Source of the DNA: Bacteroidota bacterium
GTDB lineage: Bacteria > Bacteroidota > Bacteroidia > Chitinophagales > Chitinophagaceae
Length of the DNA: 36,709 nt
Assembly: GCA_018268105.1 (NCBI GenBank)
Contig: JAFDXG010000160.1
Location: 1-36,709, forward strand
Reading direction: 5' to 3'
Both the position numbers and the translations under genes were made by a program. Positions 25,693 through 33,040 of the stretch are shown here, piece after piece. Below the pieces are notes generated by a model. It had not been told where the DNA came from. It saw only the letters and a program-made list of their open reading frames with translations, and ran no database searches. Each line of letters begins with the position of its first letter. The first letter of the stretch is position 1.

Positions 25693-27936
25693 CTACACCA
25701 ATTCCATATCGTATCTTTCAACGCCTTCTATGCCCGGTAATTTCTTTAATCTTGTTACCAGCTCATCAAGTTCTTCCTTATCGTGTACAAAAAGCTTTAC
25801 ATTACCTTCAAATAGCCCCTCTTTAGCTTCCACTGTTAAGGCAGCGATATTAATTTTCAATTCACCGGAAATAAGGTTGGTGATTTTGTGAATAACTCCA
25901 ACGTCATCTAGTCCTAATATTTTAACCCCTGTAAGGAAAGAAATTTCCTTGTTTTTCACCCACTTTGTTTTCACCACTCTGTGCCCAAAATTAGACATCA
26001 GTCTTGCCGCATTAGGACAATTGGTTCGGTGAATGATTAGCCCTTTTCCCGTACTTACAAAGCCAAATACATCATCCCCTGGAATAGGCTTGCAACAATT
26101 GGCTAAAGTGTAAACAATCTTGTCACTGCTTTCGCCGAAAATAATCAGTTCATTGTCTTTTTTCTGACCTGCTTTTACCTGGTCCAAATCCGGAGATTTA
26201 ACTTCCGGTTCTATTTTTTGTGGCTTTGGTACAATTAGCTTATCGCCGGAAACCTGAAATTCATCTTTAAGATTCTTAAGGTCAATATTTTTGACTGCAA
26301 TCTGATAATACAGGTCCAATGGCGAAGCCTGTTTGTAAAAAATCATAACTTCTTCAATATTTGCCTGGCTAACAGACACCCCCATTCCTTCCAGTTTTTT
26401 CTGGAGTGTATACCTGCCTTCCTCGCCTATTTTGCGTTTTTCCTCTTTTAAGGCATCTTTTATTTTAGTTTTCGCTTTTGTGGTAACGACAAAATTTAGC
26501 CAATCCTCATGCGGTTTTTGTTTGTTGCTGGTGATGATCTCAATCTGATCTCCGCTTCTGAGTTTATGACTAATAGGCACTAACTTATGATTTACTTTAG
26601 CGCCAATACACTTTGACCCGACAGCACTATGAACTGAAAATGCAAAATCAAGGGCAGTTGCTCCAATAGGGAGCATTTTTACATCGCCCTTGGGAGTATA
26701 AACATAAATATCTTCAGCAAGAAATGAGGTCTTAAAATCCTGCAGAAAATCAATTGAATTTACATCCTGGCTGAGCACTTCGCGTATTTGTGTAAACCAT
26801 TTATCAAACCTGCTTTCCTCAGCTGCGCCTTCTTTATACTTCCAGTGTGCAGCCAACCCTTTTTCAGCAATTTCATTCATCCGTTTTGTTCTGATTTGCA
26901 CTTCTACCCATTTTCCCTGAGCACCCATTACGGTGGTATGCAAGGCCTCGTATCCGTTCGATTTTGGATTACTTAGCCAATCGCGCAATCTTTCGGGTGA
27001 GGGGTTATACATATCAGTAATTATGGAATAGGCTTTCCAACAGTCTTCTTTCTCTCTGTCCGGAGCAGAATCGAGGATAACACGGATCGCAAAAAGATCA
27101 TATACTTCTTCAAATGCAACACCTTTTTTCTTCATCTTGTTCCAGATGGAATGAATAGACTTCGGGCGGCCTAATACTTCTACTTTTAACCCTGTTTTTT
27201 CCAGTCTTTCTTTTATAGGTTTAATAAATTCATTGATGTACCTAGTTCTTTCCCTTCTGGTTTCTGTAAGTTTCCGGGCAATTTCGCGATAAATATCAGG
27301 TTCCAGATATTTCATTGCGAGGTCTTCCAATTCTGTTTTGATCGTATACAAGCCCATCCTGTGCGCCAACGGGGCATATATATATACTGTTTCACTGGAT
27401 ATCTTAAGTTGTTTCTCCCGCTTCATACTGTCTAACGTGCGCATATTATGCAGCCTGTCTGCCAGCTTGATCAATATCACCCTGGGGTCGTCGGTGAGCG
27501 TAAGTAAAATTTTCTTGAAATTCTCTGCCTGTTGCGTGGTGTTGGTATCAACAACATTGGCAATTTTGGTAAGCCCGTCAATGATACGGGTTATTTCAGG
27601 GCCAAAGGCTCTTTCTATATCTTCTAGTGTAAGATCGGTATCTTCAACAGTATCGTGCAGGAGTGCACAAATGGTAGAACGGACTCCTAATCCTATTTCT
27701 TCCACACAAATTCTTGCAACGGCTATCGGATGTAATATATAAGGCTCACCGCTTTTGCGCCGCATGGTTTTATGAGCATCTGTAGCCATCTCAAATGCAA
27801 GCCTCACAAGCTCCCTGTCGCCATGCTTTAATTTAGGTTTTAAGCTTCTCAACAATGCCCGGTATTGCCTGACTATTTCTTTTTTCTCTTCATCCTCACT
27901 CAGGTTGTATTGAGGAACTTTTACTTCTGTATCCAT
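25693..27936 (-). CDS. Bifunctional (p)ppGpp synthetase/hydrolase (RelA/SpoT homologue)
   Basis: This is a long RSH enzyme that makes and degrades (p)ppGpp in the stringent response; 747 aa. The N-terminal HD hydrolase is intact: DAHK (His55), HPIAVA (His69), LLHDTVEDT (His94-Asp95) and KLADRLHN (Asp160). The synthetase domain (about 250-360) shows RPKSIHSIWNKMKKKG, DLFAIRVILD and NGYEALHTTV. A TGS domain (about 413-475; IYVYTPKGDVKMLPIGATALDFAFSVH), a helical/zinc-finger-like part with ANCCKPIPGD, and a C-terminal ACT domain (about 670-747) follow. Both active sites look complete. A TAAATTTG element at 27945-27952 lies only 8 bp upstream of the start codon, suggesting a very short leader. 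Confidence 0.97.
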   Translation of the reverse strand: MDTEVKVPQYNLSEDEEKKEIVRQYRALLRSLKPKLKHGDRELVRLAFEMATDAHKTMRRKSGEPYILHPIAVARICVEEIGLGVRSTICALLHDTVEDTDLTLEDIERAFGPEITRIIDGLTKIANVVDTNTTQQAENFKKILLTLTDDPRVILIKLADRLHNMRTLDSMKREKQLKISSETVYIYAPLAHRMGLYTIKTELEDLAMKYLEPDIYREIARKLTETRRERTRYINEFIKPIKERLEKTGLKVEVLGRPKSIHSIWNKMKKKGVAFEEVYDLFAIRVILDSAPDREKEDCWKAYSIITDMYNPSPERLRDWLSNPKSNGYEALHTTVMGAQGKWVEVQIRTKRMNEIAEKGLAAHWKYKEGAAEESRFDKWFTQIREVLSQDVNSIDFLQDFKTSFLAEDIYVYTPKGDVKMLPIGATALDFAFSVHSAVGSKCIGAKVNHKLVPISHKLRSGDQIEIITSNKQKPHEDWLNFVVTTKAKTKIKDALKEEKRKIGEEGRYTLQKKLEGMGVSVSQANIEEVMIFYKQASPLDLYYQIAVKNIDLKNLKDEFQVSGDKLIVPKPQKIEPEVKSPDLDQVKAGQKKDNELIIFGESSDKIVYTLANCCKPIPGDDVFGFVSTGKGLIIHRTNCPNAARLMSNFGHRVVKTKWVKNKEISFLTGVKILGLDDVGVIHKITNLISGELKINIAALTVEAKEGLFEGNVKLFVHDKEELDELVTRLKKLPGIEGVERYDMELV

Positions 27937-27944
27937 ATATCATC

Positions 27945-27952
27945 CAAATTTA
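27945..27952 (-). promoter_or_regulatory. Candidate -7 element for the RSH gene
   Basis: TAAATTTG matches TAnnTTTG exactly on the minus strand and would start transcription about 4-6 nt before the start codon at 27936. A TTTG is present upstream, but at a 27-bp spacing rather than 19-21, so only the -7 half is convincing. Confidence 0.4.
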
Positions 27953-27964
27953 AGTAAAATCTAT

Positions 27965-27972
27965 TACCTTTG
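27965..27972 (+). promoter_or_regulatory. Candidate -7 element for tRNA-Leu
   Basis: TACCTTTG matches TAnnTTTG exactly on the plus strand, 44 bp upstream of the mature tRNA. It lies back-to-back with the RSH -7 element (12 bp between them), so the two polymerase footprints would overlap. No -33 TTTG is seen at the proper spacing. Confidence 0.45.
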
Positions 27973-28016
27973 CCGTCCTCAAAAAGAACTGGGTTTATTT
28001 TAAATAAAGAGGAACA

Positions 28017-28098
28017 GCGGGTGTGACGAAATTGGCAGACGTACCAGACTTAGGATCTGGCGCCGCGAGGCATGGGGGTTCGAGTCCCTCCACCCGCA
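28017..28098 (+). tRNA. tRNA-Leu (anticodon UAG)
   Basis: The 82-base gene folds as a class II tRNA. The acceptor stem GCGGGTG pairs with CACCCGC (28091-28097), with discriminator A at 28098. The anticodon stem CCAGA/TCTGG encloses the loop CTTAGGA with anticodon TAG. A variable arm GCC-GCGA-GGC and a T-arm with GGTTCGAGTCC are present. The 3' CCA is not encoded. A C-T6 run begins four bases after the gene, inside a 6-bp inverted repeat (ACTGAT/ATCAGT), and could end transcription. Confidence 0.97.
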
Positions 28099-28134
28099 CT
28101 GATCTTTTTTATGATAATCAGTTCCACAACTTAA

Positions 28135-28455
28135 TTCTCCTCCCAACAACCGGTTAATGTCAACAATATTGCAAAACAGTTTGATATTAGCCGACAGGCC
28201 ATCTCCCTGCATCTGAAAATTCTTTCTGAATGCGGTTTGTTAAACATTAGGCAACTTGGCAGAGAACGCCTCTGTGAGGCAAAACTTGAAAAGCTAAATG
28301 AAGTGCATGAATGGGTAGGACAATATCACAAATTGTGGACAGGGAGAATGCAGATGCTGAAAAATTTTATCGAACAGGAGTCTTTACATTCTAATATTAC
28401 TGTTACATCTGTTAAAAGGGCAAAGAAGAATATTGATAATTTTAAAAAGAAATAA
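28135..28455 (+). pseudogene. 5'-truncated ArsR-family regulator
   Basis: The open frame starts right after an in-frame TAA at 28132-28134 and reads SSQQPVNVNNIAKQFDISRQ, then AISLHLKILSECGLLNIRQ and LGRERLCEAKLEKLNEVHEW, ending in FKKK. This is the helix-turn-helix and C-terminal half of the ArsR regulators that normally sit just upstream of AHSA1/SRPBCC genes. The roughly 30 N-terminal residues of the family (MRRDVFxAIADPTRR-type segment) are missing, and no ATG precedes the HTH. A TTG at 28237 could only make a 72-aa fragment without the HTH. Homology begins about 35 bp after the tRNA. The next gene starts one base after its stop, preserving the original operon join. Confidence 0.75.
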
Positions 28456-28456
28456 A

Positions 28457-28933
28457 ATGAAAGACCTGAAAGATCATGTTTTCATTGAAGAGATATTTGA
28501 CGCAGGTCCGGAGCGTGTCTTCAAAGCCTGGACCGATCCCCAAAAATTGATGCAATGGTACGCACCTGAAGGGTGTACGATTCATTTCAAAAAAATTGAA
28601 GTTGAAGCCGGTGGTAAATTTCATTCCTGTATATCAAATCCACATTTCGGAGATTGTTGGTGTATAGGTGAATACAAAGAAGTTACCCCCTATTCCAGGC
28701 TTGTATTTACATTGATCAATGCCGATGAGAATGGAGAGCCGGTAAACCCCGGCGAGATCGGGATGAACCCTGATTGGCCGGGAGAAACCTTAGTTACTGT
28801 AATTTTTACGGAGGAAAATGGGAAAACCAAATTACAACTAAGGCAAACTGTCTCGCAGGAGTTGGCTAAAAAAACAGGGGCATATCCGAGTTGGATTCAG
28901 ATGTTAAACAACTTACAAAACAGACTTCTTTAA
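28457..28933 (+). CDS. SRPBCC-domain protein (AHSA1-like)
   Basis: This is a 158-aa START-like/SRPBCC protein of the activator-of-Hsp90-ATPase-homologue-1 group, small cytosolic proteins with a hydrophobic ligand cavity. Signature stretches are IEEIFDAGPERVFKAWTDPQKLMQWYAPEG near the N-terminus, VEAGGKFHSCI, and GEYKEVTPYSRLVFT. The C-terminal helix is SWIQMLNNLQNRLL. I use ATG 28457, one base after the stop of the truncated ArsR frame; upstream alternative starts lie inside that frame. ArsR-AHSA1 pairs are common in Bacteroidota and the regulator is here broken, so expression control may have changed. The biochemical function of the group is not established. Confidence 0.88.
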   Translation: MKDLKDHVFIEEIFDAGPERVFKAWTDPQKLMQWYAPEGCTIHFKKIEVEAGGKFHSCISNPHFGDCWCIGEYKEVTPYSRLVFTLINADENGEPVNPGEIGMNPDWPGETLVTVIFTEENGKTKLQLRQTVSQELAKKTGAYPSWIQMLNNLQNRLL

Positions 28934-28942
28934 ACAAGAAAA

Positions 28943-29839
28943 ATGAAAAAGCCAATCATATTTGGAACGTTAATTACGCTAGCTTTGATAGCGTTCATTA
29001 ATACCAATCACGCAGAAACAGTGGACTACAGAAAACCTGATATTGAAAAAGATACCCTTATTTTCAAAAAGGGATATTCCAATGTCAATGGAATTGAGAT
29101 GTATTATGAAATATATGGTCAGGGCAAACCTCTTGTACTTATTCATGGCGGTGGATCCACTATTCAAACAACATTTGGAAGAGTTATTCCAATGCTGTCT
29201 GAGAAATACCAGGTAATTGCAATGGATTTGCAGGCTCATGGAAGAACCAGTGACAGGAATTCAGCACTTTCATTTGAACAGGATGCCGATGATATTGCAA
29301 CACTTCTCAAAAACTTGGCGATAAGTAAAGCGGACTTTTTTGGTTTTAGTAATGGTGGAACAACGACAATGCAAATCGCAATTCGTCATCCTCAAATAGT
29401 AGGAAAAATCATTTTAGCTTCAACGCTTTCCAAACGCAATGGCGTTCCTGATCAGTTCTGGGAGTTTATGAAAAAAGCCCGGCTCGATAATATGCCCGTT
29501 GAATTAAAAGAAGCATACAGACAGGTTGCGCCAAATCCTGCCAACCTGCAAATCATGCATGACAAAGATGCTGCAAGAATGATAAAATTTACAGATATAC
29601 CAGATGAAAAAATAAAATCTATTAATGCTCCGGCATTAATTATCATTGGTGACAAAGATGTCATAACGCCTGAACATGCTATAACGATGCACCGGTTGAT
29701 TGCCAACTCATCATTAGCTATAATTCCCGGAGTGCATGGAGAATACATTGGAGAAATCACAACACTTCAATCCGGCTCCAATGAAGCAAAATTTGTAATT
29801 CCAATGATTGAAAATTTCCTTAAACTGACAATTCATTAA
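28943..29839 (+). CDS. Exported alpha/beta-hydrolase
   Basis: This is a 298-aa hydrolase with an N-terminal signal peptide (MKKPIIFGTLITLALIAFIN, cleavage near residue 25). The alpha/beta-hydrolase core includes PLVLIHGGGSTIQTTF (oxyanion loop) and VIAMDLQAHGRTSDR. The nucleophile elbow is GFSNGG with Ser at about residue 137. The acid is in IIGDKDVITPEHA and the catalytic His in IPGVHGEYIG. It lies 9 bp after the SRPBCC gene, probably in the same transcript. It acts in the periplasm or outside; the substrate (ester, lactone or peptide) is unknown. Confidence 0.9.
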   Translation: MKKPIIFGTLITLALIAFINTNHAETVDYRKPDIEKDTLIFKKGYSNVNGIEMYYEIYGQGKPLVLIHGGGSTIQTTFGRVIPMLSEKYQVIAMDLQAHGRTSDRNSALSFEQDADDIATLLKNLAISKADFFGFSNGGTTTMQIAIRHPQIVGKIILASTLSKRNGVPDQFWEFMKKARLDNMPVELKEAYRQVAPNPANLQIMHDKDAARMIKFTDIPDEKIKSINAPALIIIGDKDVITPEHAITMHRLIANSSLAIIPGVHGEYIGEITTLQSGSNEAKFVIPMIENFLKLTIH

Positions 29840-29968
29840 AGCAATGCTTCCTGGAATATTTATAATAGTTGTTGTGTGAGTCGTGATACTTATTTTCAAT
29901 AATCTCTTATATTTTTACCGCCAACCGATCAATGTTTTTTAATATAAAAGTATACCTGCATGTTTTGT

Positions 29969-29976
29969 TAAATTTG
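29969..29976 (+). promoter_or_regulatory. Candidate -7 element immediately upstream of the Crp/Fnr gene
   Basis: TAAATTTG matches TAnnTTTG and ends 4 bp before the ATG at 29981, which would put the transcript start at or next to the start codon (leaderless mRNA). No TTTG lies at the expected -33 spacing. Confidence 0.35.
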
Positions 29977-29980
29977 CGAC

Positions 29981-30610
29981 ATGAATTTAGCCGAAAAATT
30001 TAAAAATATTTTTGAGCCTGAGTTGCTTCAGTTGATTGAATCAAGCGTAAGTATCAGTACTGTAAGAGAAGGGGATGTGATACTTGAAGCCGGGCAGATC
30101 GTGAGGATAATCCCGCTTTTACTTAATGGAATATTAAAGATTGCGAGGATAGATGATTCAGGCAAAGAGCTATTGCTATATTACGTTCACTCCAACGAAA
30201 GTTGTGCGATGACTTTTACCTGTTGTATGCAGCAATACCCCAGTGAGATAAGAGCAGTTGCTGAAACTGATGTTGAATTTTTAGCCATTCCCATAGGAGT
30301 GATGGATGAGTGGTTAAGCCGGTTTCCTACCTGGAAAAGTTTTGTGATGCGTACTATTCGTAACCGTCTTGATGAATTACTGGATACTATTGATCAGCTT
30401 GCTTTTCAGAAATTAGACGAACGGCTTGTTCGTTATCTCAAAGAGAAATCAAGGGCTGCAGGCTCGTCCCTCTTAAATATATCTCATGAAGAAATTGCAA
30501 CAGAAATGGCATCCTCAAGAGAGGTGATTTCCAGGCTGCTGAAGAAACTGGAAAACGATAAAAAATTATTACTCTACCGAAATCAGATAAGGTTGCTAAA
30601 GGAACTGTGA
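29981..30610 (+). CDS. Crp/Fnr-family transcriptional regulator
   Basis: This is a 209-aa regulator with an N-terminal cyclic-nucleotide-binding-like beta-roll (about 20-110; REGDVILEAGQI, ILKIARIDDSGKELLLYYVHS). A dimerisation helix (about 113-145) and a C-terminal HTH follow (ISHEEIATEMASSREVISRLLKKLEND, 167-193). The usual cAMP phosphate-binding R-S-A motif is not present. Instead three cysteines sit in the sensor domain (Cys75, Cys81, Cys82, in ESCAMTFTCCMQ), which suggests thiol, redox or metal sensing. It is followed by osmC, rhodanese and thioredoxin genes, with a palindromic Crp-like site between, so it is probably their regulator. Confidence 0.93.
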   Translation: MNLAEKFKNIFEPELLQLIESSVSISTVREGDVILEAGQIVRIIPLLLNGILKIARIDDSGKELLLYYVHSNESCAMTFTCCMQQYPSEIRAVAETDVEFLAIPIGVMDEWLSRFPTWKSFVMRTIRNRLDELLDTIDQLAFQKLDERLVRYLKEKSRAAGSSLLNISHEEIATEMASSREVISRLLKKLENDKKLLLYRNQIRLLKEL

Positions 30611-30629
30611 TTGTTGTCTATATACAATT

Positions 30630-30643
30630 GTGACCAAAGTCAC
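30630..30643 (+). promoter_or_regulatory. Crp/Fnr-type palindromic operator
   Basis: GTGAC-CAAA-GTCAC is a perfect inverted repeat with the half-site and 4-bp spacing usual for Crp/Fnr-type dimers. Its centre lies about 33 bp upstream of the GACTTTTG -7 element, which is near -41 relative to the inferred start, the class II activator position. The Crp/Fnr gene ends 19 bp before it. Confidence 0.6.
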
Positions 30644-30665
30644 TGTATAATAACTTTTTTCATCT

Positions 30666-30673
30666 GACTTTTG
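30666..30673 (+). promoter_or_regulatory. Candidate -7 element for the osmC operon
   Basis: GACTTTTG differs from TAnnTTTG at one position. No -33 TTTG lies at the right distance; the Crp-type palindrome occupies that region, as expected for an activator-dependent promoter. It leaves a leader of about 40 nt before the ATG at 30719. Confidence 0.4.
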
Positions 30674-30718
30674 CAGTGAACATTAGAAAAACAAAAGATC
30701 AGATAAAAAAGAACTACA

Positions 30719-31180
30719 ATGAAACACGAAATAGAAGCGCTGTGGATGGGTAAAATGCAGTTTAATGCACTGGTGAATGGCCACACAGTTATAATGGACG
30801 CACCGGAGAGGGTAGGCGGTGAAGATAATGGCCCTATACCCAAACCCTATGTGCTTACAGCATTGTCGGGCTGCACAGGTATGGATGTGATTGTACTGCT
30901 CCGCAAACAGGGGAAGGAACTGACAGATATGAACCTGAAGGTTAGTGGGGAAATTAGCAAGCAGCAACCCATTGAATATGTGTCGGCACATGTTGTTTAT
31001 GAGATGAAAGGAAGGGTTGAAGATGAGCAGGCAGCATTTGATGCTGTAATGACTTCACAGGAAAAAATTTGCGGTGTAAGTCATATGCTCAAAAAAATTA
31101 TGCCTGTTACCTGGCAAATCATTTATAATGGCCGGGAAATTTTCAACAACCAGGTACAAATTGCTGCTCAACTGAACTGA
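30719..31180 (+). CDS. OsmC-family peroxiredoxin-like protein
   Basis: This is a 153-aa OsmC/Ohr-type protein that reduces hydroperoxides or handles persulfides/polysulfides with a redox-active cysteine pair. The two family cysteines are present: Cys52 in ALSGCTGMDVIVLLRK and Cys118 in EKICGVSHMLKK. The PxxYVLTALSGC helix and a C-terminal beta strand (VTWQIIYNG) fit the fold. It is the first gene of a likely three-gene operon with rhodanese (41 bp gap) and thioredoxin. Rhodanese next door favours a role in reactive sulfur species over organic peroxides, but this is inferred. Confidence 0.92.
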   Translation: MKHEIEALWMGKMQFNALVNGHTVIMDAPERVGGEDNGPIPKPYVLTALSGCTGMDVIVLLRKQGKELTDMNLKVSGEISKQQPIEYVSAHVVYEMKGRVEDEQAAFDAVMTSQEKICGVSHMLKKIMPVTWQIIYNGREIFNNQVQIAAQLN

Positions 31181-31221
31181 AATTGATTGTATTTTATAAA
31201 ATTCAAAAGCTGATTATTAAA

Positions 31222-31533
31222 ATGTTACAACTACTTAAGAATATTGTCGGACTTGGACAGACAACGGATTTCAAAGCACTGGTAAAGAACGGGGCACAAA
31301 TAATTGATGTACGTACGACGGGAGAATTTCAGGGTGGACATATTAAGGGGGCTATTAATATTCCTTTGCAAAACCTTTCAGGCAATCTTTCAAAAATCAG
31401 AAAAGATAAGCCGGTAATTACCTGTTGTGCATCGGGTATGCGGAGTGCATCGGCAAAAAGTATTTTGAAGTCAGGCGGATTTACTGAAGTATATAACGGT
31501 GGAGGCTGGATGAGCCTGCAAAATAAAATTTAA
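31222..31533 (+). CDS. Single-domain rhodanese (sulfurtransferase)
   Basis: This is a 103-aa rhodanese domain that carries sulfane sulfur as a cysteine persulfide. Motifs: [24 protein letters not shown] and the active-site loop CCASGMRSA, with catalytic Cys69 (six-residue loop C-A-S-G-M-R). [15 protein letters not shown] closes the domain. I use ATG 31222; a longer frame beginning at a TTG at 31183 adds residues with no homology. It lies between osmC and thioredoxin (13 bp gap to the latter), consistent with a sulfur-relay trio. Confidence 0.93.
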   Translation: MLQLLKNIVGLGQTTDFKALVKNGAQIIDVRTTGEFQGGHIKGAINIPLQNLSGNLSKIRKDKPVITCCASGMRSASAKSILKSGGFTEVYNGGGWMSLQNKI

Positions 31534-31546
31534 AAGCTGCACTGAA

Positions 31547-31861
31547 ATGGAAACAACGGAGAAACCTAAAACTTTTTCGGAAATCATAGCACAGGACAGA
31601 CCGGTGTTGGTTGATTTTTTTGCAGAGTGGTGTGGTCCCTGCAAAATGATGAAGCCGATTTTGGAAGAATTGAAGCATAAGATTGGTGACAAAGCAACAG
31701 TAATAAAAGTTGATGTGGACAAAAACCCTCAGGCAGCTTCTGCTTTCAATATCCAGGGTGTTCCCACACTTATACTCTTTAAAAACAATGAAATAAAATG
31801 GCGGCAGTCGGGTGTGGTGCCTGCCAACTATTTAGAACAAATTATCCGGCAGCATCAGTAG
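31547..31861 (+). CDS. Thioredoxin
   Basis: This is a 104-aa thioredoxin-fold disulfide reductase with the standard active site WCGPC (Cys29, Cys32) in [43 protein letters not shown] contains the conserved cis-Pro. No signal peptide is present, so it is cytosolic. It is the last gene of the osmC operon, and only 15 bp separate its stop from the stop of the convergent amidase gene. It would reduce the persulfide or disulfide products of the two upstream proteins; that pairing is inferred from the operon. Confidence 0.95.
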   Translation: METTEKPKTFSEIIAQDRPVLVDFFAEWCGPCKMMKPILEELKHKIGDKATVIKVDVDKNPQAASAFNIQGVPTLILFKNNEIKWRQSGVVPANYLEQIIRQHQ

Positions 31862-31876
31862 GTTTATATAATTGAA

Positions 31877-32857
31877 TCATTGCAGGAATGTTTTACTCAC
31901 CCATTTTTCTTCCGTACTTATTTTGCACCAGCCGTTAATTTCATCATAAGTAAATACTTCGGCCCCTTTTTGCAGGGAACCAATTCTTAAACCTGATGCA
32001 GAAGGTTGATTCCTCACGTTTAATACATTTGCAATGACGGTTGCCCGTGTAACATCAACGGTATATTTGCCATACACCCAGTGATTTTTTGAACCGGAAA
32101 TTTTATACCATCCGTTTTGAATTTTATAAACCCGTAGAATTGCACCGAATATAACAGGATCTCGGTCTGTAGCTTTTGCTGATCCGCTCCCAGGCTTTTT
32201 GCGGATATTTAAAGTGCTTGCAGTAACTGAAACATATTTTATTATTGTATTGTTGTTGTCGTTTGTTTGTCCGTTTAAAATCTCATCTATAAGAGGTAGA
32301 AAATTTCGTTGACAGTCCGAAACCTTGTTTCCGCCAAAAAAATTTGTTCCCGGACATGACTTATTTCCACCACTCCCATCGTTGCGTACCCCATCGCTAA
32401 GCCTGAACCAATGGTGATATACAACCCTGTCTGTATTGACCGGAATACTAAACTTGAAACATATTGCTGCAGAGGCCCTGACGATTGTTTGCTTTTGTGT
32501 GTTCCTCATGATGTCAGCGCCGGTATCAAAATTCCCGAGATTTTCTATACAGATGGCATTGGCATTTTGTCCGTAAATACAGGCTGGAGATTTTTCAATA
32601 TTTCTGCCCGTCATCACCGTCCCGTCGGGGAATATGGTAAAATGCTGGCCAATGTCATCCCATCCGTTATTATTTACGTGATGATTTTTCATTCCTCTCT
32701 GCAAGTCAAAATGATTGCTTCCGTTAAACAAAGAATAATCAGGGCTGAAAGTATGATGTTCCTGAAGGGTTATGATAGTTCTTGCAACCATTATATTTGA
32801 AAGGTATGTTTCAAACTCATCAATGGTCATTAGCGTAAAACCATATTTGGTTTGCAT
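31877..32857 (-). CDS. N-acetylmuramoyl-L-alanine amidase with two SH3b domains
   Basis: This is a 326-aa peptidoglycan hydrolase. An Amidase_2/PGRP-type zinc domain (about 28-192) carries the ligand set His34/35 (LQEHHTFSP), His148/149 (VVYHHWF) and Cys168 (SCPGT). It also has DDIGQHFTIFPDGTVMTGR, the usual substrate-cleft segment. Two SH3b domains follow (about 206-268 and 270-325), each with the LNIRKKPG/LNVRNQPS signature, for wall or peptide binding. No signal peptide is visible, so either it stays in the cytosol, leaves by another route, or uses a different start. It faces the thioredoxin gene tail to tail. It is not recognisable as phage-derived from its neighbours. Confidence 0.88.
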   Translation of the reverse strand: MQTKYGFTLMTIDEFETYLSNIMVARTIITLQEHHTFSPDYSLFNGSNHFDLQRGMKNHHVNNNGWDDIGQHFTIFPDGTVMTGRNIEKSPACIYGQNANAICIENLGNFDTGADIMRNTQKQTIVRASAAICFKFSIPVNTDRVVYHHWFRLSDGVRNDGSGGNKSCPGTNFFGGNKVSDCQRNFLPLIDEILNGQTNDNNNTIIKYVSVTASTLNIRKKPGSGSAKATDRDPVIFGAILRVYKIQNGWYKISGSKNHWVYGKYTVDVTRATVIANVLNVRNQPSASGLRIGSLQKGAEVFTYDEINGWCKISTEEKWVSKTFLQ

Positions 32858-33040
32858 ATGTAGTTGATTTTAGTATCCAATGAAGTAAACAATAGGTTAC
32901 GTCTCAGGAGTGTCAGTAAGATGATGGGATTTTGATTACCAATTTACATAAATATTTTAGCAGTATAGTATACAATCAGGGAGTACAATCCTGATATTTA
33001 AGTTTCATTGCAGGGGGTATCGCTCTTAGGAACAATGGCT

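Noticed and set aside
28433..28456. Upstream alternative start for the SRPBCC gene
   Set aside because: The start is not an ATG, lies inside the ArsR frame, and adds residues with no family similarity.
31183..31221. Upstream TTG start for rhodanese
   Set aside because: The ATG at 31222 gives a normal rhodanese length and the added segment has no homology.
32945..33000. ATCAGG/CCTGAT inverted repeat as a terminator after cysC
   Set aside because: The stem is only 6 bp and no T-run follows it on either strand.
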